Shown: piece after piece, positions 1-6,108 of the stretch
Layout: each line of letters starts with the position of its first letter
Position numbering within the stretch: the first letter of the stretch is position 1
NCBI GenBank assembly: GCA_040394255.1
Contig: JBEBSP010000108.1
Location: 1 to 9,129, forward strand
From: Agaricicola taiwanensis_A
GTDB lineage: Bacteria; Pseudomonadota; Alphaproteobacteria; Rhizobiales; Methylopilaceae
DNA: 9,129 nucleotides
Reading direction: 5' to 3'
The notes under the pieces: model-generated
Database searches by the model: none
What the model was told of the DNA's origin: nothing
What the model saw: only the letters and a program-made list of their open reading frames with translations
Program-made: the position numbers and the translations under genes

Positions 1-28
1 AATTCACCTGATGTAAATATTTAATCCA

Positions 29-44
29 TTCAGTTGCCACTGAA
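29..44. repeat. Perfect 6-bp inverted repeat, operator-like or small stem-loop
   Basis: TTCAGT (29-34) and ACTGAA (39-44) are exact reverse complements around a 4-base spacer, TGCC. No T-tract follows directly, so it is a poor terminator. It could be an operator half of the divergent control region, but a 6-bp dyad can occur by chance in a segment this size. Confidence 0.3.
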
Positions 45-157
45 ACTATCTCTTGTCCAATTTTATATTGTGTAATTTAACCTTGAATCAGGTATTTATT
101 GTAGTATTGTTTTTTCATTTCATAAATAATCTGCATTATTACTTTTAATTACATCAT

Positions 158-186
158 TTAACACATTAAAATGCGCGTACTATTAA
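158..186 (+). promoter_or_regulatory. Predicted sigma70-like promoter for the NAD regulator gene
   Basis: TTAACA at 158-163 matches the -35 consensus TTGACA at five of six positions. TATTAA at 181-186 matches TATAAT at four of six, and the spacer is exactly 17 bases. Transcription would begin near 193, leaving a leader of roughly 48 bases before the ATG at 241. AT-rich DNA produces chance matches, but spacing, orientation and position all fit. A weaker pair, TTGTAG (99-104) with TAAATA (123-128), lies upstream. Confidence 0.5.
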
Positions 187-240
187 ACAATCCTCAGCTG
201 TGGCACTGACAAGAGACCATCAGACCATCGGGCGCACGAA

Positions 241-1227
241 ATGCTGTCTGTTACGGGAATTGAAATCAACCTCACCGCGGCGATCGTCTCGGTCGATGGC
301 GCAACACCGACAACCTTGATCGTTCCCGGCGACCCGACCGCGAACCTGTTCATGCTGCCGTCCGGGCCGTTCGACCCCCTGGCCCACCGCACGCTCGAAA
401 CCGGTCTGAGAACCTGGGTCGCCGAACAGACCGGCCTGCAGATCGGCTATGCGGAACAGCTTTATACCTTCGGTGATCGTGGCAGGCACGCAAGGCCCGG
501 CGATATCGGGGCGCATGTCGTCTCGGTGGGCTATCTCGCCCTGACCCGCCGCCCCGAGCAGAGCCCCTCCGGTATCGGCTTCCGCAGCTGGTATGGGTTC
601 TTCCCCTGGGAGGACTGGCGCAACGGGCGGCCGGATGCGCTCGATTCCGTCATACTGCCGTCGCTGGAGGCCTGGGCGGCCAAGGCCCCGGATGACATTA
701 CCGGCGGCGGCCTCGGCCGCATGGCCAGGCTCAAGCTCGCCTTCGGGCTCGACGGGCTGCCGTGGGACGAGGAAAAGGCCCTGGACCGCTATGAACTGCT
801 TTACAGCGCCGGCCTGCTGCACGAAGCACTGTGGGATGGACGCGAAGAGGCGCTCCGGCGCGGCTTCCTTCCCGTCCTCGGCATGCCGATGCGGTTCGAT
901 CATCGCCGCATCCTGGCGACCGCCATGGGGCGGCTGCGATCCAAGCTGAAATACCGGCCCGTGGTGTTCGAGCTGATGCCGGACGAATTCACGCTGACCG
1001 ACCTCCAGCGCATGGTCGAGGCCATCGCCGGGCGTCATCTGCACAAGCAGAACTTCCGCCGCCTCGTGGAGGGCACGCAACTGGTCGAGCCGACGGGCGT
1101 CACCGCCGCCGCGACGGGAGGACGCCCGGCCAAACTGTTCCGCTTCCGCCGCGCGGTGCTGGCCGAACGGCCCGCGCCGGGCCTGAGGTTCGGGGCGTCA
1201 TTGTCGCGCGGCTCTCCCGAGGGCTAA
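241..1227 (+). CDS. nadQ: NadQ-type transcriptional regulator of NAD metabolism (Nudix-like plus winged helix)
   Basis: This 328-residue protein resembles the alphaproteobacterial NAD regulator family (COG4111, NadQ), recognised from memory. Residues 1 to about 165 form a Nudix-like domain. The Nudix box region (about 42-66) keeps the glycine and the ending AEQTGL but has lost the catalytic REXXEE pattern, reading TWVAEQ instead. This fits a ligand-sensing domain rather than a hydrolase. The C-terminal part (about 205-305) is the winged-helix DNA-binding region typical of the family, with HRRILATAMGRLRSKLKYRP, HLHKQNFRRLVEG and a GGRPAKLFRFRR wing-like stretch. The family is predicted to repress NAD biosynthesis genes such as nadABC in response to a nicotinamide nucleotide; no nad gene is visible here. 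The ATG at 241 gives the expected family N-terminus (EINLTAAIV), though the ribosome binding site is weak. A promoter is predicted at 158-186. The DUF2339 gene starts 34 bases downstream and may be cotranscribed. Confidence 0.8.
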   Translation: MLSVTGIEINLTAAIVSVDGATPTTLIVPGDPTANLFMLPSGPFDPLAHRTLETGLRTWVAEQTGLQIGYAEQLYTFGDRGRHARPGDIGAHVVSVGYLALTRRPEQSPSGIGFRSWYGFFPWEDWRNGRPDALDSVILPSLEAWAAKAPDDITGGGLGRMARLKLAFGLDGLPWDEEKALDRYELLYSAGLLHEALWDGREEALRRGFLPVLGMPMRFDHRRILATAMGRLRSKLKYRPVVFELMPDEFTLTDLQRMVEAIAGRHLHKQNFRRLVEGTQLVEPTGVTAAATGGRPAKLFRFRRAVLAERPAPGLRFGASLSRGSPEG

Positions 1228-1261
1228 CCTTCCCGGCGTCGAATCACGACGGGGGCGGACC

Positions 1262-3940
1262 ATGGATGAACTCACACTGCTGATACTTCTGGTCCTTGCC
1301 ATTCCCGTGCTGACGATCGCGGCCTTCGTCATGGTCCTGAACCAACGTGGCACGATCAAGCTTCTGATGGCGCGCGTGGATGCGCTGGATCTGGCTATTC
1401 GCCGCCTTCAGACGCTGCCAGCGGCACCGCCTGCCGCCACGCCGAAAGCGGCCGAAGCGCAGAACGTCCGGGAAGCGCCCGTCGCGCCCGAGCCGGACGA
1501 AAAGCCGGAAGCGGAGGCCGAAAGGCCGACTCCAACCCCCGTCGAACCACCCGCCGCGCCCAGGCCCGCGCGCGGGCTGGAGGAGACGCTCGGCACACGT
1601 GCGGCGGTCTGGGTCGGCGGCCTGGCGCTGGCGCTGGGCGGCATCTTCCTGGTGCGCTATTCGATCGAACAGGGCCTGCTGGGACCGGCGGCGCGCACGA
1701 CGCTGGGCGGGCTGTTCGCGGTGGCGCTCATGGGCGCGGGCGAGTGGCTGCGGCGCGGCGAGCGCACCGCCGCCGTCGCGGGCGTTCCCGCCGCCCATGT
1801 TCCCGGCATCCTGACCGCCGCAGGCACGACCACCGCCTTCGCCACGGTCTATGCCGCCTATGCGCTCTACGGTTTCCTGCCACCCGCCGCCGCCTTCGTG
1901 GTGCTGGCCCTGGTGTCGGTCGGCACCATGCTGGCGGCAGCGCTGCACGGGCCGGTGCTGGCCGCGCTCGGACTGGTGGCGGCCACAGCCCTGCCCGTGC
2001 TGGTCTCCACCGGAGAGCCCAACGCCTGGGGGTTGTTCTCCCATCTTACCTTCGTCAGCGCGGCTGCTTTCGGAGTGGCCCGCATCCGGGGCTGGAACTG
2101 GCTGGTGCTGGCCGCGGGCGCCGCGGCCTTCGGCTGGGGCACGCTTTACCTGATCTCCGAGGGCGACGGCAGCAACGCGGCGGCGCTGGCCGCCTTCGCC
2201 GCCGCCATGATCGCGCTCGCCGGGCTCTATCATGCCACCGCGCCGCTGCGCGACGAGGACGCCGGGCAGCCGGACTGGATATCCTCCGGTGTCGCCGGGG
2301 CCTTCGGACTGTTCGCCGTCGCGGTCGCCGTGGTGGAGCAGCATGCGACGGCATCGCTGGTGCTGATGGTGCTCATCATCGCCGAGGTCGTGGCCCTTGC
2401 CGCCTGGCGACGCCGGCTGGCCGGGCTCGTTCCGGCAGCGGCCTTTCTTGCCCTCCTCGGCCTCGTCAGTTTCGAACTTGCCGCATGGCTGCTCAACGAT
2501 CCGACCACGGCCTTCCCCGCACCCGGGCAGTCCTCCGCCGTGCCCACCCGCGTCGGCGACCTGATCTCCACGGCGCTGGCGCTGGCCGGCCTGATCGGCG
2601 GCGCGGGGCTGGCGCTCGCCTGGACGCGGCCGGACGAACCGCGCTGGATCACCGGCGCGCGCGCCGCCGGCGGCACCGCCGCGCCGATCGTCCTGCTGGC
2701 CGTGGCCTACTGGAAGGTCGCGGCGCTGGCGCCCGATTTCAGGTTCGCCAGCCTCGCCGTCGTGCTGGCCGGCGGCCTTGCCTGGCTGACCGACCGCTTC
2801 GCGCGCCGGGAGGACATGCACCCCGCGCTCACCGCCGCGACCGCCGCCACGGCCACGGGGGCCGTCGCCGCCATCGGCCTCGCGCTCGCGATCGGCATGC
2901 GGGAAGGCTTCCTCACCGTCAGCCTCGCCATCCTCGCCCTCGGCATCGCCTGGGTGCATGGCTCGCGGCCGATCCGCGCCCTGCCGGTCCTCGCCATGAT
3001 CGTGGGCGCGGTGGTGCTGGTGCGCACCGGCCTCGACCCGCTGATGGTCAGCCAGAATCTCGGCACCACACCGATCTTCAATCCGCTGCTCTGGGGCTAC
3101 GGCCTGCCCGCCGCCGCCTTCGCCGCCACCGCATGGCTGTTCGGGCGGCAGGGCGCCCCGCGTGCGACGGCGTTGTTCGAGGCGCTGGCGCTCTTGTTCA
3201 CCGCCCTGCTGCTGGCCTTCGAGATCCGCCATTTCACCACCGGCGGCAACGTGCGGAGCGTGGCGGTCTCGCTGCCCGAGATCGGGCTCCAGGTCATGAC
3301 CGGCTGCCTGATCGCCATCGGCGCGCAGCGGTTGTCGCTGACCCGGCCCGGATCGGTGCTGCGAAGAGGCTCCATGATCGTCGGCGTGCTGTCGCTGGCT
3401 GCCGGGGCTTTCGGCCTGCTGCTGGCGGTCAATCCCATGTTGACGTGGGATAGCATCGGCGAAGGGCTACTGTTCAACGATCTCCTGCCGGGCTACCTGC
3501 TGCCGGCCCTCGCCGCGGGGGCTCTGGCCGCCCTCAGCCGGTCCAGGCGGCCGCGCTGGTACGTGCTCGGCGCGAGTATCGTGTCGGGGCTGCTGGCCTT
3601 CGCATGGATCACGCTCCAGGTCCGCGCCGCCTTCCACCGCCCGATGCTGGCGGGCGGCGTCACAGGCAGCACGGAATGGTACAGCTATTCCGTGGTCTGG
3701 CTCACGTGCGGCGTCCTGCTGCTGCTGGCCGGCATCCGGACGGGCTCGCGCGAGCTGCGGCTGGGCTCGGCGGCGCTGATCGTGCTGACCGTGCTCAAGG
3801 TCTTCCTGTCCGATATGGCGGATCTCGAAGGCGTGCTGCGGGCCTTGTCCTTCATGGGCCTCGGACTGGTGCTGGTGGGCATCGGCCTGCTCTACCAGCG
3901 CCTGTTGTTTCCGACCCGGACCAATGCCGGAAGCGCATAA
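1262..3940 (+). CDS. DUF2339 family multi-pass membrane protein
   Basis: An 892-residue inner-membrane protein of unknown function. Residues 4-26 are a hydrophobic anchor. A short amphipathic stretch with coiled-coil tendency follows (about 30-50), then a Pro/Ala/Glu-rich linker (about 52-104). The signature start of the DUF2339 core comes next: RGLEETLGTRAAVWVGGLAL at 104-123, then GGIFLVRYSIEQG. From there to the C-terminus the protein is an almost unbroken series of hydrophobic segments, which I estimate at about two dozen. No enzymatic motif is evident. The start follows a G-rich ribosome binding site (GGGGGCGG, 1251-1258). The gene lies 34 bases behind nadQ, so both may share one transcript. 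The family is widespread but uncharacterised as far as I know. Long open frames on the opposite strand (1244-3232) and in another forward frame (1744-3453) are by-products of high GC. Confidence 0.88.
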   Translation: MDELTLLILLVLAIPVLTIAAFVMVLNQRGTIKLLMARVDALDLAIRRLQTLPAAPPAATPKAAEAQNVREAPVAPEPDEKPEAEAERPTPTPVEPPAAPRPARGLEETLGTRAAVWVGGLALALGGIFLVRYSIEQGLLGPAARTTLGGLFAVALMGAGEWLRRGERTAAVAGVPAAHVPGILTAAGTTTAFATVYAAYALYGFLPPAAAFVVLALVSVGTMLAAALHGPVLAALGLVAATALPVLVSTGEPNAWGLFSHLTFVSAAAFGVARIRGWNWLVLAAGAAAFGWGTLYLISEGDGSNAAALAAFAAAMIALAGLYHATAPLRDEDAGQPDWISSGVAGAFGLFAVAVAVVEQHATASLVLMVLIIAEVVALAAWRRRLAGLVPAAAFLALLGLVSFELAAWLLNDPTTAFPAPGQSSAVPTRVGDLISTALALAGLIGGAGLALAWTRPDEPRWITGARAAGGTAAPIVLLAVAYWKVAALAPDFRFASLAVVLAGGLAWLTDRFARREDMHPALTAATAATATGAVAAIGLALAIGMREGFLTVSLAILALGIAWVHGSRPIRALPVLAMIVGAVVLVRTGLDPLMVSQNLGTTPIFNPLLWGYGLPAAAFAATAWLFGRQGAPRATALFEALALLFTALLLAFEIRHFTTGGNVRSVAVSLPEIGLQVMTGCLIAIGAQRLSLTRPGSVLRRGSMIVGVLSLAAGAFGLLLAVNPMLTWDSIGEGLLFNDLLPGYLLPALAAGALAALSRSRRPRWYVLGASIVSGLLAFAWITLQVRAAFHRPMLAGGVTGSTEWYSYSVVWLTCGVLLLLAGIRTGSRELRLGSAALIVLTVLKVFLSDMADLEGVLRALSFMGLGLVLVGIGLLYQRLLFPTRTNAGSA

Positions 3941-3946
3941 ATCCCG

Positions 3947-3984
3947 AATGGAAACGGAACTCCATATTGTCAACAGTTTCCATT
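3947..3984. promoter_or_regulatory. Perfect 9-bp inverted repeat, likely operator (or stem-loop) before the dehydrogenase
   Basis: AATGGAAAC (3947-3955) and GTTTCCATT (3976-3984) are exact reverse complements with 20 bases between them. The arms flank the candidate -35 box TTGTCA (3967-3972) of the dehydrogenase promoter. That placement suits a repressor or activator binding two half sites. It could instead fold as an RNA stem behind the DUF2339 gene, but no T-run follows, so it is not a standard intrinsic terminator. Confidence 0.5.
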
Positions 3985-3995
3985 AAAGCTAAGAC
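3967..3995 (+). promoter_or_regulatory. Candidate promoter for the D-2-hydroxyacid dehydrogenase gene
   Basis: TTGTCA (3967-3972) matches the -35 consensus at five of six positions. After a 17-base spacer, TAAGAC (3990-3995) is a weak -10 with three of six matches. Local base composition is clearly more AT-rich than in the genes on either side, which supports a control region. The start codon at 4029 would lie about 27 bases after the transcription start. Confidence 0.4.
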
Positions 3996-4028
3996 CGCCA
4001 TGTCCCATTTCCGAGCAGGAGAGCCGTC

Positions 4029-5000
4029 ATGCGCATTGCCGTCCTCGATGACTATCAAGGCCTCACCCACACCATCGTCGACTGGTCGAAGGCTCCCGGC
4101 GTCACGGTGGTGCCGTTCACGGACCATGTGCATGACGAGGACCAGTTGGTCGCGCGGCTGCAGGATTTCGACGGCATCATGCGCATCCGCGAGCGCACGG
4201 AGTTTCCGCGCCGCGTGCTGGAGCGCCTGCCGAAGCTGAAGCTGCTGCTGGCGACCGGCATGCGCAACAGGCTGTCGATCGATCTCGACGCCGCCAAGGA
4301 GCTGGGCATCACCGTCACCACCACGGAGGCGATCCACACGACCACCGTGGAGCTGACCTGGGCGCTGATCCTGTCGCTGTTCCGCCGCATGCCGCAGGAG
4401 ACGGCCTCGCTGCGCGCCGGCGGCTGGCAGGTCGGCCTCGGCCGCAGCCTCGGCGGTGAGACGCTCGGCGTGCTCGGGCTCGGCAACATGGGCACCCCGG
4501 TCGCCCGCATCGGCCAGAATTTCGGCATGAAGGTGATCGCCTGGAGCCCGAACCTGACGCCGGAGCGCACCGCTGATCTCGGGGTGGAATGCGTGTCGAA
4601 GGCCGACCTGTTCGCCCGCGCGGACGTGGTGACCATCCACATCCCGCTCGCCGACGCCACCCGGAACATCGTTTCGGCCGAGGACATCGCGCGGATGAAA
4701 AAGACCGCCTATCTCGTCAACACCTCGCGCCCGGCGCTGGTGGACCAGAAGGCGCTGGTGACGGCCCTCAAGGAAGGCCGCATCGGCGGCGCCGGCCTCG
4801 ACGTCTATCCGGTCGAGCCGATCCCGCAGGACGATCCCTTCCGCACGCTGCCCAACGTGGTGGCGACGCCGCACGTCGGCTTCGTGGTGGAGCAGAACTA
4901 CAAGCTGTTCTACGAACAGAGCCTCGAAAACCTCCAGGCCTTCCTGAAGGGCAAGCCGATCCGCCTGATCGGCGGAGCGGACGCCCCGCCGAACCTGTAA
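4029..5000 (+). CDS. D-2-hydroxyacid dehydrogenase family protein, NAD(P)-dependent
   Basis: A 323-residue cytosolic oxidoreductase expected to interconvert a 2-keto acid and a D-2-hydroxy acid; the substrate cannot be told from sequence. The Rossmann nucleotide-binding motif GLGNMG is at 150-155. The catalytic triad of the family is present: Arg234 in NTSRPALVD, Glu263 in DVYPVEP and His282 in ATPHVGF. The usual glycine after the catalytic arginine is proline here. At the end of the second Rossmann strand, where NAD-specific members carry Asp, the sequence reads VIAWSPN with Ser, so cofactor preference is uncertain. Length is normal for the family. The start is well fixed by AGGAG (4017-4021), seven bases before the ATG. 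A promoter and a 9-bp dyad lie upstream. A LysR-type regulator follows 83 bases downstream in the same direction and may control this gene. Related enzymes include SerA-like and glyoxylate/hydroxypyruvate reductases. Confidence 0.9.
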   Translation: MRIAVLDDYQGLTHTIVDWSKAPGVTVVPFTDHVHDEDQLVARLQDFDGIMRIRERTEFPRRVLERLPKLKLLLATGMRNRLSIDLDAAKELGITVTTTEAIHTTTVELTWALILSLFRRMPQETASLRAGGWQVGLGRSLGGETLGVLGLGNMGTPVARIGQNFGMKVIAWSPNLTPERTADLGVECVSKADLFARADVVTIHIPLADATRNIVSAEDIARMKKTAYLVNTSRPALVDQKALVTALKEGRIGGAGLDVYPVEPIPQDDPFRTLPNVVATPHVGFVVEQNYKLFYEQSLENLQAFLKGKPIRLIGGADAPPNL

Positions 5001-5083
5001 GATGATTCCGCATCCCGCCCTGCCGCACGACAGGGCCACGCGAATCCTCTATTGCTGCGCAGGCTGCATCGAGGGCGGACAGA

Positions 5084-5968
5084 ATGCTTCTGTGGGATGA
5101 TTTCCGACTCGTGAAAGCCGTCGCCGACCAGCGCACCCTGGCCGGCGCGGCGGACACTTTGGCCATCAACACCTCCACCGTGTTCCGCCGCCTCGGCGCG
5201 CTTGAGGAGCGCCTCGCCGTCAAGCTGTTCGAGCGCGGCAGGAGCGGCTATGCGCTGACCCCCTGCGGCGAGGAGATGGTCGATCTGGCCGCGCGTATGG
5301 CGGAGGATGTCATCGCCTTCGAGCGGCGCATTGCCGGACGTGACCTGAAACCCTCGGGCGAACTCAGGATCACGACCAACGACAGCTTCGTGCTTCACGC
5401 GCTGACGCCGATCTTCGCGCGGTTCCGCGTGGCCTTCCCGGACATCCAGCTCGAAGTGATCGTCGGCAACCAGACGCTGAACCTCTCACGGCGCGACGCC
5501 GACATCGCCATCCGCGCCACGGCCCAGCCGACCGAAACCCTCGTCGGCCGCCGCATCGCCGCCCTCGCATGGACGGTCTATGGCCGCGCCGGGCACGATG
5601 CCCCCTGTGAACGATCAGCGCTGAGGGGGCGCGGCTGGGTCGGCTACAGCGACAGCCTGGGCATCAAGTCCAATGCCGCGATGCGTGATCTCACCGGCCT
5701 GGAGGCTGCGTACCGGCTCAGCACGGTCGTCGGACTGGACGAGGCCATCGCCGAAGGCATGGGGATCGGTCCGCTGCCCTGCTTCATCGGTGACGCCAAT
5801 CCGCGGCTGATCCGGCTGTTCGAGCCCGACGGACTGGAGAAGGAAAGCGTCTGGCTGCTGACCCACGCCGACCTGAAATCGAGCGCGCGGGTGCGCGCCT
5901 TCCTCGATTTCGCGGCCTCCGAACTGATGGCGCTGCGGTCCGCCTTCGAGGGGCGACACGAAACGTAG
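5084..5968 (+). CDS. LysR family transcriptional regulator
   Basis: A 294-residue LysR-type regulator. The N-terminal winged helix-turn-helix spans about residues 5-65: FRLVKAVADQRTLAGAADTL, then recognition helix NTSTVFRRLGALEERL, then LFERGRSGYALTPCGEEM. The turn sequence NTSTVFRR departs from the commoner S-x-(S/A)-x-(S/V)-x-x-I pattern. This variant occurs in a LysR subgroup that I recognise but cannot tie to a known effector. The effector-binding domain runs from about 90 to 290, beginning SGELRITTND and including DADIAIRA and GMGIGPLPCF. The ATG at 5084 is preceded by a modest ribosome binding site (GAGGGCGGA). Unlike classic LysR genes it is not divergent from its neighbour but follows the dehydrogenase. 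Its stop is four bases from a long palindromic element. The target is probably the dehydrogenase gene or itself (inference). Confidence 0.9.
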   Translation: MLLWDDFRLVKAVADQRTLAGAADTLAINTSTVFRRLGALEERLAVKLFERGRSGYALTPCGEEMVDLAARMAEDVIAFERRIAGRDLKPSGELRITTNDSFVLHALTPIFARFRVAFPDIQLEVIVGNQTLNLSRRDADIAIRATAQPTETLVGRRIAALAWTVYGRAGHDAPCERSALRGRGWVGYSDSLGIKSNAAMRDLTGLEAAYRLSTVVGLDEAIAEGMGIGPLPCFIGDANPRLIRLFEPDGLEKESVWLLTHADLKSSARVRAFLDFAASELMALRSAFEGRHET

Positions 5969-5971
5969 AGA

Positions 5972-6106
5972 CCTGCCTGTGAATAGGTCAGGCTGTGCCG
6001 AAAACGGGCGGTTTCGAGCACCGGAGCGGAGCGTACTTCATATACGTGAGCACCGGAGCGCGGAAAGCGGTCGTTTGCAGGCCGGCATCACCCGTTCACA
6101 GGCAGG
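5972..6106. repeat. 135-bp imperfect palindromic element filling a convergent intergenic region
   Basis: The ends CCTGCCTGTGAA (5972-5983) and TTCACAGGCAGG (6095-6106) are perfect 12-bp inverted repeats. Pairing continues inward about the same centre, base 6039. Of the 44 facing positions in 5972-6015 and 6063-6106 I count 32 Watson-Crick pairs and three G-T pairs, including AAACG (6002-6006) with CGTTT (6072-6076) and TTTC (6012-6015) with GAAA (6063-6066). At the exact centre, CGTA (6032-6035) pairs with TACG (6043-6046). Between arms and centre lies a 13-bp direct repeat, GAGCACCGGAGCG (6016-6028 and 6048-6060), which does not pair with itself. The element starts three bases after the LysR stop and ends two bases before the SleB stop. 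It may act as a bidirectional terminator or be a dispersed intergenic repeat. I have a vague memory of similar GAGCACCGGAGCG-GTAC elements in other proteobacteria. Confidence 0.85.
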
Positions 6107-6108
6107 CC

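Larger units (their letters stand above)
1..190. other. AT-rich non-coding segment upstream of the NAD regulator
   Basis: By hand count, 47 of the first 180 bases are G or C (about 26%). The next 60 bases are about 50% GC, and the genes beyond are strongly GC-rich. I see no credible ORF here: every frame is broken by frequent stops. A 12-codon ATG frame at 171 has no ribosome binding site. The segment holds a 10-bp palindrome (TAAATATTTA, 14-23), a perfect stem-loop (29-44) and a promoter-like pair near its right edge. It may be an AT-rich (possibly divergent) promoter region, the edge of a foreign insert, or both. The left boundary is outside the window. Confidence 0.75.

Noticed and set aside
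6..93. 7-bp inverted repeat ACCTGAT / ATCAGGT, 74 bases apart
   Set aside because: A 7-bp match over this distance is expected by chance and shows no further pairing.
171..209. 12-codon ATG frame in the nadQ leader, possible leader peptide
   Set aside because: The ATG lies inside the spacer of the predicted promoter, upstream of the expected transcript start, and has no ribosome binding site.
1244..3232. 662-codon open frame on the minus strand opposite the DUF2339 gene
   Set aside because: The product is a low-complexity mix of Gly, Arg, Gln, Asp and His with no domain, as expected from the antisense of GC-rich, Ala/Leu-rich membrane protein codons. The plus-strand gene has clear family features.
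1744..3453. 569-codon forward frame overlapping the DUF2339 gene
   Set aside because: The product is an Arg/Ala/Gly-rich out-of-frame translation without motifs, and it lies wholly inside a recognised gene.
3852..5039. 395-codon minus-strand frame opposite the dehydrogenase
   Set aside because: The plus strand holds a dehydrogenase with Rossmann motif and catalytic triad. The antisense product has no recognisable domain.
6016..6060. CRISPR-like repeat pair
   Set aside because: Only two 13-bp copies embedded in a palindrome, with no further repeat units and no cas gene.
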